A stretch of 64,000 nucleotides of DNA from Pseudorhodoferax sp. Leaf274 (GCF_001422445.1 NZ_LMNA01000027.1:266146-330145), one strand, 5' to 3'; shown: positions 1 through 11,256, numbered from the stretch's first letter. Notes: generated by a model from the sequence alone, not told the origin. Translations and numbers: made by a program.

Positions 1-38
1 CTCGCCCTGAGCCCTGCACCCAGGGCCTGGCGGCTGGC

Positions 39-2420
39 CTACTGCCCGCTGCCCGGCAGCGCGTAGGCGATCACGTAGTCGCCGCGGTCGGGCGACTGGC
101 GCGCACCGCCTGCCGTGATCAGCACGTACTGGCGCCCGCTCTTGGGCGACACATAGGTCATCGGGCCGCCCTGGCTGCCCACCGGCAGGCGGGCCTTCCA
201 GACTTCCTTGCCGCTGGCGCTGTCGAAGGCGCGCAGGTAGTAGTCCTGCGTGCCGGCGAAGAACACCAGGCCCGACTGCGTGGCCAGCGACGGCCCCAGC
301 GTGGGCATGCCGATAGGGATCGGCAGGCGCATCTTGATGCCCAGCGGGCCGGTGTCCTGCACCGTGCCGACCGGCACCTGCCACAGCAGCTGGCGGCTCT
401 TGAGGTCGATGGCCGACATCGTGCCGAACGGCGGCGCCTGGCACGGGATGCCCAGCTGCGACAGGAAGCGCTGGCGCATGGCGCCATACGGCGTGCCTTC
501 CTGCGGCACGGCGCCCATCTCGATGCCGCTGGCGTTCTTGGGCATCTTCTCGCGCGGGATCATGTAGTTGGCCAGGCCCAGGCGCATGTCGTTGACGAAC
601 ATGGTGTGCGTGGTCGGGTCCACCGACACGCTACCCCAGTTCATGCCGCCCAGCGAGCCCGGCATCTGCAGCGCGTGGTCCAGGCCCGGCGGGGTGTAGA
701 CGCCTTCGCTGCGCATGCCCTTGAAGCTGATGCGGCACAGCAGCTGGTCGAACGGCGTGGCGCCCCACATGTCGGACTCCACCAGCGTGGTGTTGCCGAT
801 CGACGGCATGCCGACCGAGAACGGCTGCGTGGGCGCATAGCGCTCGCCCGGCAGATTGCCCTGCGGCACGGGCTTTTCCTGCACCTCGGCCAGCGGCACG
901 CCGGTCTCGCGGTTCAGCATGAAGATCTCGCCCTGCTTGGTGGTCTGCACCAGTGCCGGATCGGTGCCGCCCTGGGCGTTGGGCACGTCGATCAGCAGCG
1001 GCTGGGACGGCAGGTCGAAGTCCCACAGGTCGTGGTGCGTGGTCTGGAAGTGCCAGCGCACGCGGCCGGTGGCGGCCTCCAGCGCCACGATGGACGAGCT
1101 GTACTTCTCCTCCTCGGGCGTGCGGTGCGCGCCCCAGAAGTCGGGCGTGGCGTTGCCCGTGGGCAGGTAGACCAGGCCCAGCTTGGCGTCATACGACATC
1201 GCGGCCCAGACGTTGGGCGAGCCGCGCGTGTAGGTCTGGCCCTCGGGCGGCAGCCTGGTGATGGCGGGGTTGCCCGAATCCCAGGCCCAGGTGAGTTCAC
1301 CCGTGACCACGTCGAAGGCGCGCACCACGCCGGGCGGCTCGTCGACCGACCAGTTGTCGGCCACGCGGCCGCCCACGACGACCATGCGGCCGGCGACCAG
1401 CGGCGTGGACGTCTGCTGGTACCAGCCGAACTTGATGTCGCCCATACCGACCGACAGGTCGACCGTGCCGTCCTTGCCGAAATCGGCGCAGGGCTTGCCG
1501 GTCTTGGCGTCGATGGCGATCAGGCGCGCATCCAGCGTGGGCAGGAACAGGCGCTGGCGGCAGACGGCCGCCGGCTGCGCGGTGGCAACGGGCGCCTCGG
1601 CGTCCTGGTCGAAGTAGCCCAGGCCGCGGCAGCGCTGCCAATTGGGGGCCTTGGCCTGCGGGTCGAACTTCCAGCGCTCGGCGCCGGTGTCGGCGTCCAG
1701 CGCCAGCACGCGGCCGTAGGCGGTGCAGACGTAGACCGTGTCGCCCACCTGCAGCGGTGTGTTCTGGTCTTCGGCGCCCGCGCCGGTGCTCTGCGGCACA
1801 TCGCCGGTATGGGCCGTCCAGGCCACCTGCAGCTCGCCCACGTTGGCGCGCGTGATCTGGTCCAGCGCCGCGAAGCGGCTGCCGGCGGTGGTGTTGCCCC
1901 AGTGCAGCCAGTCCTTTTGCGCGGCGCCGGGCGCCACGGGCGTGGCCGCTTGCGCCGGGTTCTGCGCTGCGACGACGGGCATGGGCACGAAGGCGTAGCC
2001 GCCCGTGGCGACGAGCGCGGCCACCAGCACGGCGGCCACCGCGTAGGCGCCCTTGCCGGGCCGGCCACCCGCGGCGCGGACCAGCGCCGGATAGGCCAGC
2101 GCCATCAGCACGCCCAGCACGCCGAAGGCCACGAGGCGCGAGACCAGCGGCCAAAAGCGCAGGCCCACGTCGACCAGCGCCCAGAAGGCGGTGCCCACCA
2201 AGGCCAGCGCGAACAGCCAGGCGCCGGCCGGGTTGCGCCGCACGACCAGGAAACCACTGGCCAGCAGCGCGATGCCGGCCAGCACGAAGTACCAGCTGCC
2301 GCCCAGGCTGGCAAGCCAGGCGCCGCCGACGGCCAGGAAGGCGCCCATCAGGAGCGTGAGCGCGCCCAGCGCGACGAGGGGCCAGCGGCGGCCCCGGTGT
2401 TGTTGTTCGGTGTCTGTCAT
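39..2420 (-). CDS. gcd: Membrane-bound PQQ-dependent glucose dehydrogenase
   Basis: This enzyme oxidises glucose to gluconolactone in the periplasm and passes electrons to ubiquinone. The 793-residue product matches the length of the family (about 796). Residues 1 to about 150 hold five hydrophobic segments (membrane anchor), and the rest is a PQQ beta-propeller. The motif HHDLWDFD at about residues 462-469 contains the aspartate that corresponds to the catalytic Asp of the E. coli enzyme. An in-frame ATG 72 bases upstream (2492) exists, but the added 24 residues are Arg-rich and unlike a membrane anchor, so I chose the ATG at 2420, which starts MTDTEQQ. Its promoter side holds a perfect palindrome at 2498-2509. 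It is a single gene at the window edge and its downstream neighbour is not visible. Family assignment is very secure; PQQ synthesis genes are not in the window. Confidence 0.95.
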   Translation of the reverse strand: MTDTEQQHRGRRWPLVALGALTLLMGAFLAVGGAWLASLGGSWYFVLAGIALLASGFLVVRRNPAGAWLFALALVGTAFWALVDVGLRFWPLVSRLVAFGVLGVLMALAYPALVRAAGGRPGKGAYAVAAVLVAALVATGGYAFVPMPVVAAQNPAQAATPVAPGAAQKDWLHWGNTTAGSRFAALDQITRANVGELQVAWTAHTGDVPQSTGAGAEDQNTPLQVGDTVYVCTAYGRVLALDADTGAERWKFDPQAKAPNWQRCRGLGYFDQDAEAPVATAQPAAVCRQRLFLPTLDARLIAIDAKTGKPCADFGKDGTVDLSVGMGDIKFGWYQQTSTPLVAGRMVVVGGRVADNWSVDEPPGVVRAFDVVTGELTWAWDSGNPAITRLPPEGQTYTRGSPNVWAAMSYDAKLGLVYLPTGNATPDFWGAHRTPEEEKYSSSIVALEAATGRVRWHFQTTHHDLWDFDLPSQPLLIDVPNAQGGTDPALVQTTKQGEIFMLNRETGVPLAEVQEKPVPQGNLPGERYAPTQPFSVGMPSIGNTTLVESDMWGATPFDQLLCRISFKGMRSEGVYTPPGLDHALQMPGSLGGMNWGSVSVDPTTHTMFVNDMRLGLANYMIPREKMPKNASGIEMGAVPQEGTPYGAMRQRFLSQLGIPCQAPPFGTMSAIDLKSRQLLWQVPVGTVQDTGPLGIKMRLPIPIGMPTLGPSLATQSGLVFFAGTQDYYLRAFDSASGKEVWKARLPVGSQGGPMTYVSPKSGRQYVLITAGGARQSPDRGDYVIAYALPGSGQ

Positions 2421-2497
2421 CGGAATGTCGGGTGCTTGCAGAGCATGCAGCGGCGCGGTGCGGCCGCTGCGGCGAGCCCGGCATTCTCGCAAAACTG

Positions 2498-2509
2498 AGG
2501 GTTAACCCT
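2498..2509. promoter_or_regulatory. Perfect 12-bp palindrome upstream of gcd
   Basis: AGGGTTAACCCT is a perfect palindrome lying 78 bases before the gcd start codon, in a short AT-richer patch. It could be an operator or part of the gcd promoter. No regulator is adjacent, so the assignment is a guess. Confidence 0.35.
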
Positions 2510-2527
2510 TATTCACCCCTGCGGAGA

Positions 2528-2547
2528 CCGCCCTGGCAACAGGGCGG
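2528..2547 (-). terminator. Hairpin after the acidic protein gene
   Basis: CCGCCCTG and CAGGGCGG form an 8-bp perfect stem with a four-base loop, six bases past the stop of the 2554-2889 gene. There is no T-run on either strand, so it is a weak or Rho-assisted terminator at best. Confidence 0.4.
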
Positions 2548-2553
2548 CTGCCG

Positions 2554-2889
2554 TCAGCCGCGCTTGCCGCGGGCCTTGGCCGGCGCGGGCAGCTCGTCCA
2601 GGGCTTGCACGTCGTCTTCCTGTTCATCGTCTTCCTCTTCGTCCTCTTCTTCGGCGTAGGCGTCATCGTCATCGGCATCGACGCCACCCAGCGGCTGCTG
2701 GGCCAGCGCGTCGATCAGGTGCTTGCGGAACTCGGCCAGCTTGCGCGCCGACCTGGCGATGTCCTTGTTGTCCTGGTCGGCCACCTTGCCGACCAGCAAG
2801 GCGGGGTCGGCGTCGAGAATCTCGGCGATGAAACCGTCGGCCAAGTCGGCGGCGGCGAGCATCTGGGCAAAGCTGGGTGCGTGCGGCAT
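2554..2889 (-). CDS. Small acidic hypothetical protein
   Basis: The 111-residue product is not recognised. Residues 1 to about 68 are predicted helical (FAQMLAAADLADGF and a KLAEFRKHL segment). Residues about 72-96 are a nearly unbroken Asp/Glu tract, and the C-terminus is basic (KARGKRG). The ATG at 2889 was preferred over one 45 bases upstream because the extra residues are Trp/Pro-rich and look non-coding. The gene stands alone between gcd and the DUF3445 gene. Such highly acidic tails are seen in nucleic-acid-mimic or chaperone-like proteins, but no function can be assigned. Confidence 0.7.
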   Translation of the reverse strand: MPHAPSFAQMLAAADLADGFIAEILDADPALLVGKVADQDNKDIARSARKLAEFRKHLIDALAQQPLGGVDADDDDAYAEEEDEEEDDEQEDDVQALDELPAPAKARGKRG

Positions 2890-3010
2890 GGAAAGGCTCC
2901 AGGGTGGCGAAGAGGCCCATGGTGCGGGCGGCATGTGACACCCGCATCACAGCGCAGTCCCGGCCCGCCCTGCCCCGCCTCAGCCGCCTCAGCTGCCATA
3001 CAGCAGCGAC

Positions 3011-5248
<2,238 letters not shown>

Positions 5249-5258
5249 TCGGCGATCC

Positions 5259-5282
5259 GGGGCCTGCCACGGCGCAGGCCCC
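5259..5282 (+). terminator. GC-rich hairpin after the asparaginase gene
   Basis: GGGGCCTGC and GCAGGCCCC form a 9-bp perfect stem with a 6-base loop, 10 bases past the stop. No T-run follows, so termination efficiency is uncertain. Confidence 0.6.
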
Positions 5283-5340
5283 GCACCGCAGCTGATCCAG
5301 CGCTGCAACGCGGCGCCCTGCAAGAAAAAGGGTAACTCCC

Positions 5341-5377
5341 TATAATCGTTAGCAAGCTAATTAATAGAGCGCTAACG
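5341..5377 (+). promoter_or_regulatory. MarR operon promoter and operator
   Basis: A perfect -10 box TATAAT sits at 5341-5346. Immediately after it come TTAGC (5349-5353), GCTAA (5356-5360) and GCTAA (5371-5375). The first two form TTAGC-AA-GCTAA, and the outer pair extends to CGTTAGC/GCTAACG (5347-5353 and 5371-5377). TTAGC/GCTAA half-sites are typical of MarR-family operators, and the position over the start point implies autorepression of the efflux operon. The -35 is weak (CTGCAA, 5318-5323). Confidence 0.8.
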
Positions 5378-5379
5378 AA

Positions 5380-5898
5380 ATGTCCGAGAACCCGCTGAGC
5401 CTGCCGCCCGAGCGCGAGACCGCGCTGATGGCGGCCACCATGCTGCTGTCGGTGCTGCAGCGGGCCTACAAGTCCATGGCCGACAAGGCGGTGGCCCACC
5501 ATGGCGTGTCGGCCACCATGGCCTGGCCGCTCGTGATGATCGGCCGCCAGGGCGACGGTGTGCGCCAGGTCCAGCTGGCCGAACTGCTGGGCATCGAGGC
5601 CGCCTCGCTGGTGCGCTCGCTCGACCAGCTGGTGGCCGCCGGCCTCGCGGAACGCCGCGAAGACCCGGCCGACCGCCGCGCCAAGACCCTGCACCTGACC
5701 CCGGCCGGCGCCACCGCCCGCGCCCAGATCGAAGCCACGCTGCACGACCTGCGGGCCCATCTGTTCGAAGGTGTGCCCGACACCGACCTCGCCGCCTGCC
5801 TGCGCGTGTTCGCCACGCTGGAGCAGCGCCTGGGCTGCGTGATGCCGAGCCGGGCGCCCGCCTCCGCATCTCCCTCCGCCAACCGGCCCGCGCCATGA
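5380..5898 (+). CDS. MarR-family transcriptional regulator of the efflux operon
   Basis: The 172-residue protein has the MarR winged-helix layout: an N-terminal dimerisation helix, a recognition segment 'VQLAELLGIEAASLVRSLDQL' (about residues 65-85) and the wing 'EDPADRRAKTLHLT' with the conserved Asp-Arg-Arg. MarR proteins usually repress their own operon and release DNA when a phenolic or aromatic ligand binds. Operator half-sites lie directly upstream. The stop overlaps the FUSC start by four bases (ATGA), so the regulator is translated together with the pump. The ligand cannot be read from sequence; aromatic carboxylates are likely given the pump type. Confidence 0.93.
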   Translation: MSENPLSLPPERETALMAATMLLSVLQRAYKSMADKAVAHHGVSATMAWPLVMIGRQGDGVRQVQLAELLGIEAASLVRSLDQLVAAGLAERREDPADRRAKTLHLTPAGATARAQIEATLHDLRAHLFEGVPDTDLAACLRVFATLEQRLGCVMPSRAPASASPSANRPAP

Positions 5899-7934
5899 CG
5901 CTGCGGCCTGCGCTGCCGCGCTTCACGCGCGGGGAATTCGTGTTCTCGCTGAAGAGCTTCGGCGCGGCCATGCTGGCCATGTACTGCGCCAGCCGGGCTG
6001 GCCTGCCGCGCCCGTTCTGGGCGCTGCTGACGGCCTATGTGGTGGCCAACCCGCTGGCCGGGGCAGTGCGCTCCAAGGCCATCTACCGCTTCCTGGGCAC
6101 GCTGCTGGGCTGCACGGCCACGCTGCTGCTGGTGCCAGCGCTGTCCTCCGCGCCCGAGCTGCTGACGCTAGCGCTGGCGCTGTGGGTCGGCACCTGCCTG
6201 TTCTTCTCGCTGCTGGACCGCTCGCCGGCCTCCTATGTCTTCATGCTGGCCGGCTACACCGCCGCGCTGATCGGCTTTCCCTCGGTCCAGACGCCGCAGA
6301 CCCTGTTCGACACGGCCACGCTGCGCGTAGAGGAGATCTGGATCGGCATCGTCTGCGCCACGCTGGTGCACAGCATCGTGCTGCCGCAAAGCCTGGCGCC
6401 CAGCGTGCTGGGCCTCCTGGACAACACGCTGCGCGACGCGCGGCGCTGGCTGGCCGACCTGCTGCGCCAGGACAGCCAAAACAGTGGCCAGGCGCTGGAA
6501 CTGGACCGCCGCCGGCTCGCGGCCGACATCACGCAGCTGCGCCTGCTGTCGACCCACGTGCCCTTCGACACCACCCATTTCCGCTGGACGGCCGGCGCCA
6601 TCGGCGCGATGCAGGACCGCGTGGCCGCGCTCACGCCGCTGCTGTCGGCCGTGGAAGACCGGCTGCAGGCGCTGGAGCAGGACGCGGGTGCGCTGCCCGA
6701 GGACGTGACGGCGCTGCTGGCGCGCATCGGCACCTGGCTGCAGGCGCCCCACGCCAGCCCGGCCGCGCTCCTGCGCCCGGACATCGACGCCCTGGCGGAC
6801 GCCCCGGCAAGCGACTGGCAGCGCGCCCTGCGCATCGCCCTGGCCTGCCGCCTGGGCGAACTCGTCGAGAGCTGGGCCGCCTGCACCGCGCTGCGCCAGG
6901 AGATCGACGCCGGCCTGCAGGGCGCGGCGCCGGCACGCCACCAGGCCGCGCTGGGCCACCGCGTGCTGCACCGCGACGTGGGCATGGCGCTGTGGTCGGG
7001 CGCGGCCGCGGTGCTGGTGGTCTGCCTGTGCAGCGCCTTCTGGATCCTGACCGGCTGGCCCTCGGGCTCGGTGGCGACCATGATGGCCGCGGTGCTGTGC
7101 TGCTTCTTCGCGACCATGGACGACCCGGCGCCGGCGATCAACGCCTTCCTGAAGTACACGCTGTGGTCCATCCCGCTGTCGGCGCTGTACGTGCTGGTGC
7201 TGCTGCCGCTGGTGCAGGACTTCGGCATGCTGGTGCTGATCTGCGCGCCGGCCTTCCTGGTGCTGGGCTGCTACATGGCGCGCCCCAGCACCTTTCTGGC
7301 CGCCATGGCCATGCTGATGGGCGGCCTGGGCGGCACGCTGGCCATGCACGACACCGGCAACGCCGACATCGTGGGCTTCCTGAACGCCACGCTGGCCCAG
7401 ACGCTGGGCGCCGTGGCCGCGGCCCGCATCACGGGCCTCATGCGCTCGGTCGGCACCGACTGGAGTGCGCGCCGCATCCAGCGCGCGATCTGGCGCGAGC
7501 TTGGCGAGATGGCGGCCGCCCCGCGCGCGCCGCAGGACGATGGCTATACGGTGCGCGTGCTCGACCGCATCGGCCTCTTGGCACTGCGCATCACCACCGC
7601 CGACGGCCGCAAGGACGCCACCACCAACGACGCGCTGCGCGACCTGCGCGTGGGCAAGGACATCGTCACGCTGCAGCAGGCCCGTGCCCATCTGCCGACG
7701 GCGACGACGGGCCAGCTGCTGGGCGCCATCGCGGCCTTCTTCGGCGCGCGCAGCAGCGGGCCGGCGGCGCCCGTGCCGGCTGCGCTCCTGCCGGCGCTGG
7801 ACGACACGCTGCAGGCCACGCTGGCCGCGCCGCGTACCGGCCCGGAATGGCACGCCGCCGTGGCCGCGCTGGTCGGCCTGCGGCGCAACCTCTTCCCGCG
7901 CGCACAACCCCTGGCGCAAGGAGCCACACCATGA
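5895..7934 (+). CDS. FUSC-family (AaeB-like) inner-membrane efflux protein
   Basis: The 679-residue protein has two blocks of membrane helices (about residues 10-165 and 360-520), each followed by a soluble region. This is the FUSC/aromatic acid exporter architecture of AaeB. It should move aromatic carboxylic acids or related toxic compounds from the cytoplasm with the HlyD-type adaptor encoded downstream. It overlaps both neighbours by four bases, so the operon order MarR-FUSC-DUF1656-HlyD-NodT is translationally coupled. The substrate is not determinable from sequence. Confidence 0.9.
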   Translation: MTLRPALPRFTRGEFVFSLKSFGAAMLAMYCASRAGLPRPFWALLTAYVVANPLAGAVRSKAIYRFLGTLLGCTATLLLVPALSSAPELLTLALALWVGTCLFFSLLDRSPASYVFMLAGYTAALIGFPSVQTPQTLFDTATLRVEEIWIGIVCATLVHSIVLPQSLAPSVLGLLDNTLRDARRWLADLLRQDSQNSGQALELDRRRLAADITQLRLLSTHVPFDTTHFRWTAGAIGAMQDRVAALTPLLSAVEDRLQALEQDAGALPEDVTALLARIGTWLQAPHASPAALLRPDIDALADAPASDWQRALRIALACRLGELVESWAACTALRQEIDAGLQGAAPARHQAALGHRVLHRDVGMALWSGAAAVLVVCLCSAFWILTGWPSGSVATMMAAVLCCFFATMDDPAPAINAFLKYTLWSIPLSALYVLVLLPLVQDFGMLVLICAPAFLVLGCYMARPSTFLAAMAMLMGGLGGTLAMHDTGNADIVGFLNATLAQTLGAVAAARITGLMRSVGTDWSARRIQRAIWRELGEMAAAPRAPQDDGYTVRVLDRIGLLALRITTADGRKDATTNDALRDLRVGKDIVTLQQARAHLPTATTGQLLGAIAAFFGARSSGPAAPVPAALLPALDDTLQATLAAPRTGPEWHAAVAALVGLRRNLFPRAQPLAQGATP

Positions 7935-8149
7935 TCGGCGAGCTGAGTTTCTACGGCCTGTACATGCCCTGGCTGATGCCGCTGGCACTTTGCACGCTAG
8001 GCGTGCTGTGGGGTCTGCGGCGCCTGCTGGCCGCCACCGGCCTGTACCGCCACATCTGGCATCCGGCGCTGTTCGACGTGGCGCTGTACGTGCTGCTGCT
8101 CTACGGGCTCAGCCGGGCCGCTTACCTTCTGCAAACAGGTTCACCATGA
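7931..8149 (+). CDS. DUF1656 (AaeX-like) small membrane protein
   Basis: The 72-residue protein has two hydrophobic segments and begins MIGELSFYGLYMP, typical of DUF1656/AaeX proteins that travel with AaeA/AaeB-type pumps. It overlaps the genes on both sides through ATGA junctions. Its exact role in the pump is not established in the family. Confidence 0.9.
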   Translation: MIGELSFYGLYMPWLMPLALCTLGVLWGLRRLLAATGLYRHIWHPALFDVALYVLLLYGLSRAAYLLQTGSP

Positions 8150-9048
8150 AGACCGCCTCCTTCTTCAAGCACCCCTGGACCGTGGGCAGCGCCCGCGTGC
8201 TGCTGACCCTGCTCGTGACGGCCGCCGCCATCTGGGCCGGCCTGCGGCTGTGGGACCACTATGAGGTCGCGCCCTGGACGCGCGACGGCCGCGTGCGCGC
8301 CAACATCGTGCAGATCGCGCCCGACGTCTCGGGCCTGGTCACGGCCGTGCCGGTGGCCGACAACCAGGCCGTGGCCAGCGGCACGCTGCTGTTCGAGGTC
8401 GACCGTGCGCGCTTCCTGCTCGCGCTGCGCCAGGCCCAGGCGGCGCTGGGCGCGCAGCAGGTCGCGCTGTCGCAGGCCCAGCGCGAGGACGCGCGCAACC
8501 AGGCGCTCGGCAACCTGGTCTCGCAGGAGGTGCGCGAGCAGACGCGCATGCGCGTCGCGCAGGCCCAGGCCGGCGTGGCGCAGGCCACCGTCACGCGCGA
8601 CACCGCGCAGCTGAACCTCTCGCGCGCCGAGGTCCGGGCACCGGTGGGTGGCCTCATCACCAACCTGGATCTGCGCCAGGGCAGCTACGCCACGGCCGGC
8701 CGGCCGGCGCTGGCCCTGGTCGACGCCGCCTCGCTCTATGTCGAGGGCTATTTCGAGGAGACCAAGCTCCCGCGCATCCACATCGGCGACCGGGTGCGCG
8801 TGACGCCCATGAGCGGCGGCGTGCTGGAGGGCACGGTGGACAGCCTGTCGGCCGGCATCGCCGACCGCGACCGTTCGACCAGCGCAAACCTGCTGCCCAG
8901 CGTGACGCCCACCTTCAACTGGGTGCGCCTGGCCCAGCGCGTGCCCGTGCACGTGCGCCTGGACCCGCTGCCCGAGGGCACGCGCCTGGTCGCCGGCCAG
9001 ACCGTGACGGTGCAGGTGGTCGAGACCGCCGGCGCGCCCAGGAGCTGA
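8146..9048 (+). CDS. HlyD/EmrA-family periplasmic adaptor (AaeA-like)
   Basis: The 300-residue membrane fusion protein has one N-terminal transmembrane segment (about residues 14-36), the lipoyl-type half 'APWTRDGRVRANIVQIAPDV' that marks AaeA/EmrA proteins, a short coiled-coil hairpin rich in Gln and Ala (about residues 95-150), the second half 'VRAPVGGLITNL' and a beta-barrel domain. It should bridge the FUSC inner-membrane protein and the outer-membrane channel encoded two bases downstream. Confidence 0.93.
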   Translation: MKTASFFKHPWTVGSARVLLTLLVTAAAIWAGLRLWDHYEVAPWTRDGRVRANIVQIAPDVSGLVTAVPVADNQAVASGTLLFEVDRARFLLALRQAQAALGAQQVALSQAQREDARNQALGNLVSQEVREQTRMRVAQAQAGVAQATVTRDTAQLNLSRAEVRAPVGGLITNLDLRQGSYATAGRPALALVDAASLYVEGYFEETKLPRIHIGDRVRVTPMSGGVLEGTVDSLSAGIADRDRSTSANLLPSVTPTFNWVRLAQRVPVHVRLDPLPEGTRLVAGQTVTVQVVETAGAPRS

Positions 9049-9050
9049 GC

Positions 9051-10469
9051 ATGGCCCGCCTCCTCGCCCCGTTCGCCCTGGCCTCGCTGCTCGCCGCCTG
9101 CAGCACGGCCCCGGTCGGCCCCAACTACCACCAACCGCCCGAGGCGCTGGCCAGCCAGCCGGCCGCAGCAGGGCCCTTCGCAGGCGCACAGGCCGCGCCG
9201 TTCTCCGCCGAACCGCTGCCGCAGGACTGGTGGCGGCTGTGGCACGACCCCGTGGTCGACCGGCTGGTCGGCCAGGCGCTCACGCACAACACCGACCTGC
9301 GCCAGGCCGTCGCCAACCTGGAGCGCATGCAGGCCGTCGAAACCGAAGTCGGCGGCGCGACCAAGCCCGGCATCGGCATCAGCGGCGGCCCCTCATACGG
9401 CCATGTCTCGGGCCTGTCGCTGCTGCAGAAGGACTACGTGCCGCCCAACGCCGTGCACTACGGCGCCAACGCGTCGCTGTCCTACCAGGTCGACTGGGTC
9501 GGCCAGATCCGCCGCGCCATCGAGGCGGCCGAAGCCGGCAGCGCCGGCGCGCAGGCCGCCGTCGACCTGGTGCGCGTGAACGTGGCCGCCGCCACGGCAC
9601 GCGCCTACGCCCAGGCCTGCACCAGCGGGCTGCGGCTGCAGGCCGCGCAGAAGTCCGTGCAACTGCAGCGCGAAGCGCTGGGCGTGACCGAGCGGCTGCA
9701 AGAGGCCGGCCGCGCCGGCAGCATCGACGCCGCCCGCGCCCGCGCCCAACTGCAGCAGCTGAACGCGGCCTTGCCGCCGCTGCAGGCCGAGCGCCAGGGC
9801 GCGCTGTACCGGCTGGCCACGCTGACGGGCGCCTTGCCGCAGGATTTCCCGCGCGACGTGGCCAGCTGCGAGACACCGCCGCAGGTGGCTGGCGCCATCC
9901 CCGTGGGCGACGGCGCGGCACTGCTGCGGCGCCGGCCCGACATCCGCCAGGCCGAACGCGCGCTGGCCGAGGCCACGGCGCGCATCGGCGTGGCCATCGG
10001 CGATCTGTATCCCAAGGTCACGCTGGGCCTGTCGGCCGGCTCGGTCGGCGCGGCATCGGGCTTCGCGCGTGGCGACACCTTCAGCTGGAGCCTGGGCCCG
10101 CTGATCTCCTGGACCGTACCCAACACCGGCGTGGCCCAGGCCCGCATCGCGCAGGCGCAGGCCGGCACGCGCGCGGCACTGGCCCGCTTCGACGGCACGG
10201 TGCTGACCGCCCTTCGCGAGACCGAGACCGCGCTCGTGGTCTACGCGCGCGAACTCGACCGCCATGCGGCCCTGCAGGCCGCACGCGACGACAGCGCCAG
10301 CGTGGCCCGGCAGGCGCGCCAGCTGTACCAGAACGGCAAAACCGGCTACCTCGATGCGCTGGATGCCGAGCGCGTCATGGCGGTCAGCGACGCCGCGCTC
10401 GCAGCCTCGGATGCACAGCTGGCGGACGACCAGGTGGGCGTGTTCCTGGCGCTGGGCGGGGGCTGGTAG
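9051..10469 (+). CDS. NodT-family outer-membrane efflux lipoprotein
   Basis: The 472-residue TolC-like channel has a lipoprotein signal peptide (LLAAC, lipid Cys17) and two repeated OEP domains with long helices. 'TGALPQDFP' in the middle and 'LLRRRPDIRQAERAL' are hallmark segments of the NodT/OprM family. It completes a tripartite pump with the adaptor and FUSC protein and starts two bases after the adaptor stop. Confidence 0.95.
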   Translation: MARLLAPFALASLLAACSTAPVGPNYHQPPEALASQPAAAGPFAGAQAAPFSAEPLPQDWWRLWHDPVVDRLVGQALTHNTDLRQAVANLERMQAVETEVGGATKPGIGISGGPSYGHVSGLSLLQKDYVPPNAVHYGANASLSYQVDWVGQIRRAIEAAEAGSAGAQAAVDLVRVNVAAATARAYAQACTSGLRLQAAQKSVQLQREALGVTERLQEAGRAGSIDAARARAQLQQLNAALPPLQAERQGALYRLATLTGALPQDFPRDVASCETPPQVAGAIPVGDGAALLRRRPDIRQAERALAEATARIGVAIGDLYPKVTLGLSAGSVGAASGFARGDTFSWSLGPLISWTVPNTGVAQARIAQAQAGTRAALARFDGTVLTALRETETALVVYARELDRHAALQAARDDSASVARQARQLYQNGKTGYLDALDAERVMAVSDAALAASDAQLADDQVGVFLALGGGW

Positions 10470-10504
10470 CAGGCCGGGGCAGACATTTGACGTCTCACGT
10501 CTTC

Positions 10505-10537
10505 GGCTCCAGAATGGATCAGATCCAATATGGAGCC
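10505..10537 (+). promoter_or_regulatory. Palindromic operator of the toxin-antitoxin pair
   Basis: An outer inverted repeat GGCTCC (10505-10510) / GGAGCC (10532-10537) encloses an inner one, GGATC-A-GATCC (10516-10526). Nested palindromes just before the antitoxin start are typical binding sites of the antitoxin or toxin-antitoxin complex. TGGAG in the right arm also serves as the ribosome binding site, so binding would cover it. Confidence 0.7.
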
Positions 10538-10540
10538 AAT

Positions 10541-10819
10541 ATGCCAAATCTCTCTGTCAAAGATGTGCCGGAAGCGTGGGCGGAGGCGCTGCGCCAACGC
10601 GCCGCGCGCAACCACCGCTCGCTGCAGGGCGAGTTGATGGCCATTCTGGAAGGCGCCGTGGCAGGCACCCCAGCCCCCGCCGCCAAGCCGGTGGGCCAGG
10701 TCCAGGGCTGGAAAACCGTCGCGCAGATCGCAGCAGAACTGCGCGCGAAATACCCCAGGCCGATCACCGGTGTATCGACCGGGCGGGACATCATCCGCGC
10801 CGAACGCGACGCGCGCTGA
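10541..10819 (+). CDS. FitA/VapB-like ribbon-helix-helix antitoxin
   Basis: The 92-residue protein begins 'MPNLSVKDVPEAWAEALRQR', the FitA-type Arc-like DNA-binding fold, followed by 'NHRSLQGELMAIL'. The C-terminal part (about residues 50-92) should wrap the toxin. I chose the ATG at 10541 because TGGAG lies five bases before it; the ATG at 10514 is inside the operator and has no such signal. The toxin gene follows after two bases. Confidence 0.9.
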   Translation: MPNLSVKDVPEAWAEALRQRAARNHRSLQGELMAILEGAVAGTPAPAAKPVGQVQGWKTVAQIAAELRAKYPRPITGVSTGRDIIRAERDAR

Positions 10820-10821
10820 CG

Positions 10822-11256
10822 ATGCCGCCGTCCGCCCTGCATGTGGCCGAACCGCCAGCGCACTACCTGGTGTTGCCCCCGCTGGTGGTCGACTGCAGCG
10901 TGCTGGCCGGGCTGCTGTTTCAGGAAGAGTGGGAGCGGCAGGCGGGCGATGCGATCGAAGCCCGGACCCTGCACGCCCCGCACCTGCTGGCCACCGAGAT
11001 CACGAGCGTCGCCCTGAAGAAGCACAGGCAAGGCATGCCCGACACGGCGAAAGACGGCCTCGCAGCCTTCGCGCAGATCGAGATCACGCTGCACGACGTG
11101 CCCCCCGCACAGGTGCTTGAATTGGCCATCCGCTACCAGCTCAGCGCCTACGACGCCGCCTACCTCTGGCTGGCCGCCGAACTCAAAGCCCCGCTGGCCA
11201 CCTTCGACGCCAAGCTGGGCACAGCGGCCCAGACCCATCTGGCCAGCCTGGACTGA
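10822..11256 (+). CDS. VapC/FitB-type PIN-domain toxin
   Basis: The 144-residue PIN ribonuclease has the full acidic set: Asp24 (VVDCSVL), Glu59 (LLATEI), Asp111 (AYDAAYL) and Asp129 (TFDAKL). Family members cleave tRNA or rRNA when released from the antitoxin. An N-terminal extension of about 18 residues precedes the usual PIN start, so a downstream start cannot be excluded. It forms an operon with the antitoxin and abuts, tail to tail, the XRE regulator gene. Confidence 0.92.
   Translation: MPPSALHVAEPPAHYLVLPPLVVDCSVLAGLLFQEEWERQAGDAIEARTLHAPHLLATEITSVALKKHRQGMPDTAKDGLAAFAQIEITLHDVPPAQVLELAIRYQLSAYDAAYLWLAAELKAPLATFDAKLGTAAQTHLASLD

Noticed and set aside
606..2498. 630-residue rightward open frame opposite gcd
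   Set aside because: Shadow of a real gene in high-GC DNA; Arg/Ala/Gly/His-rich with no family motif.
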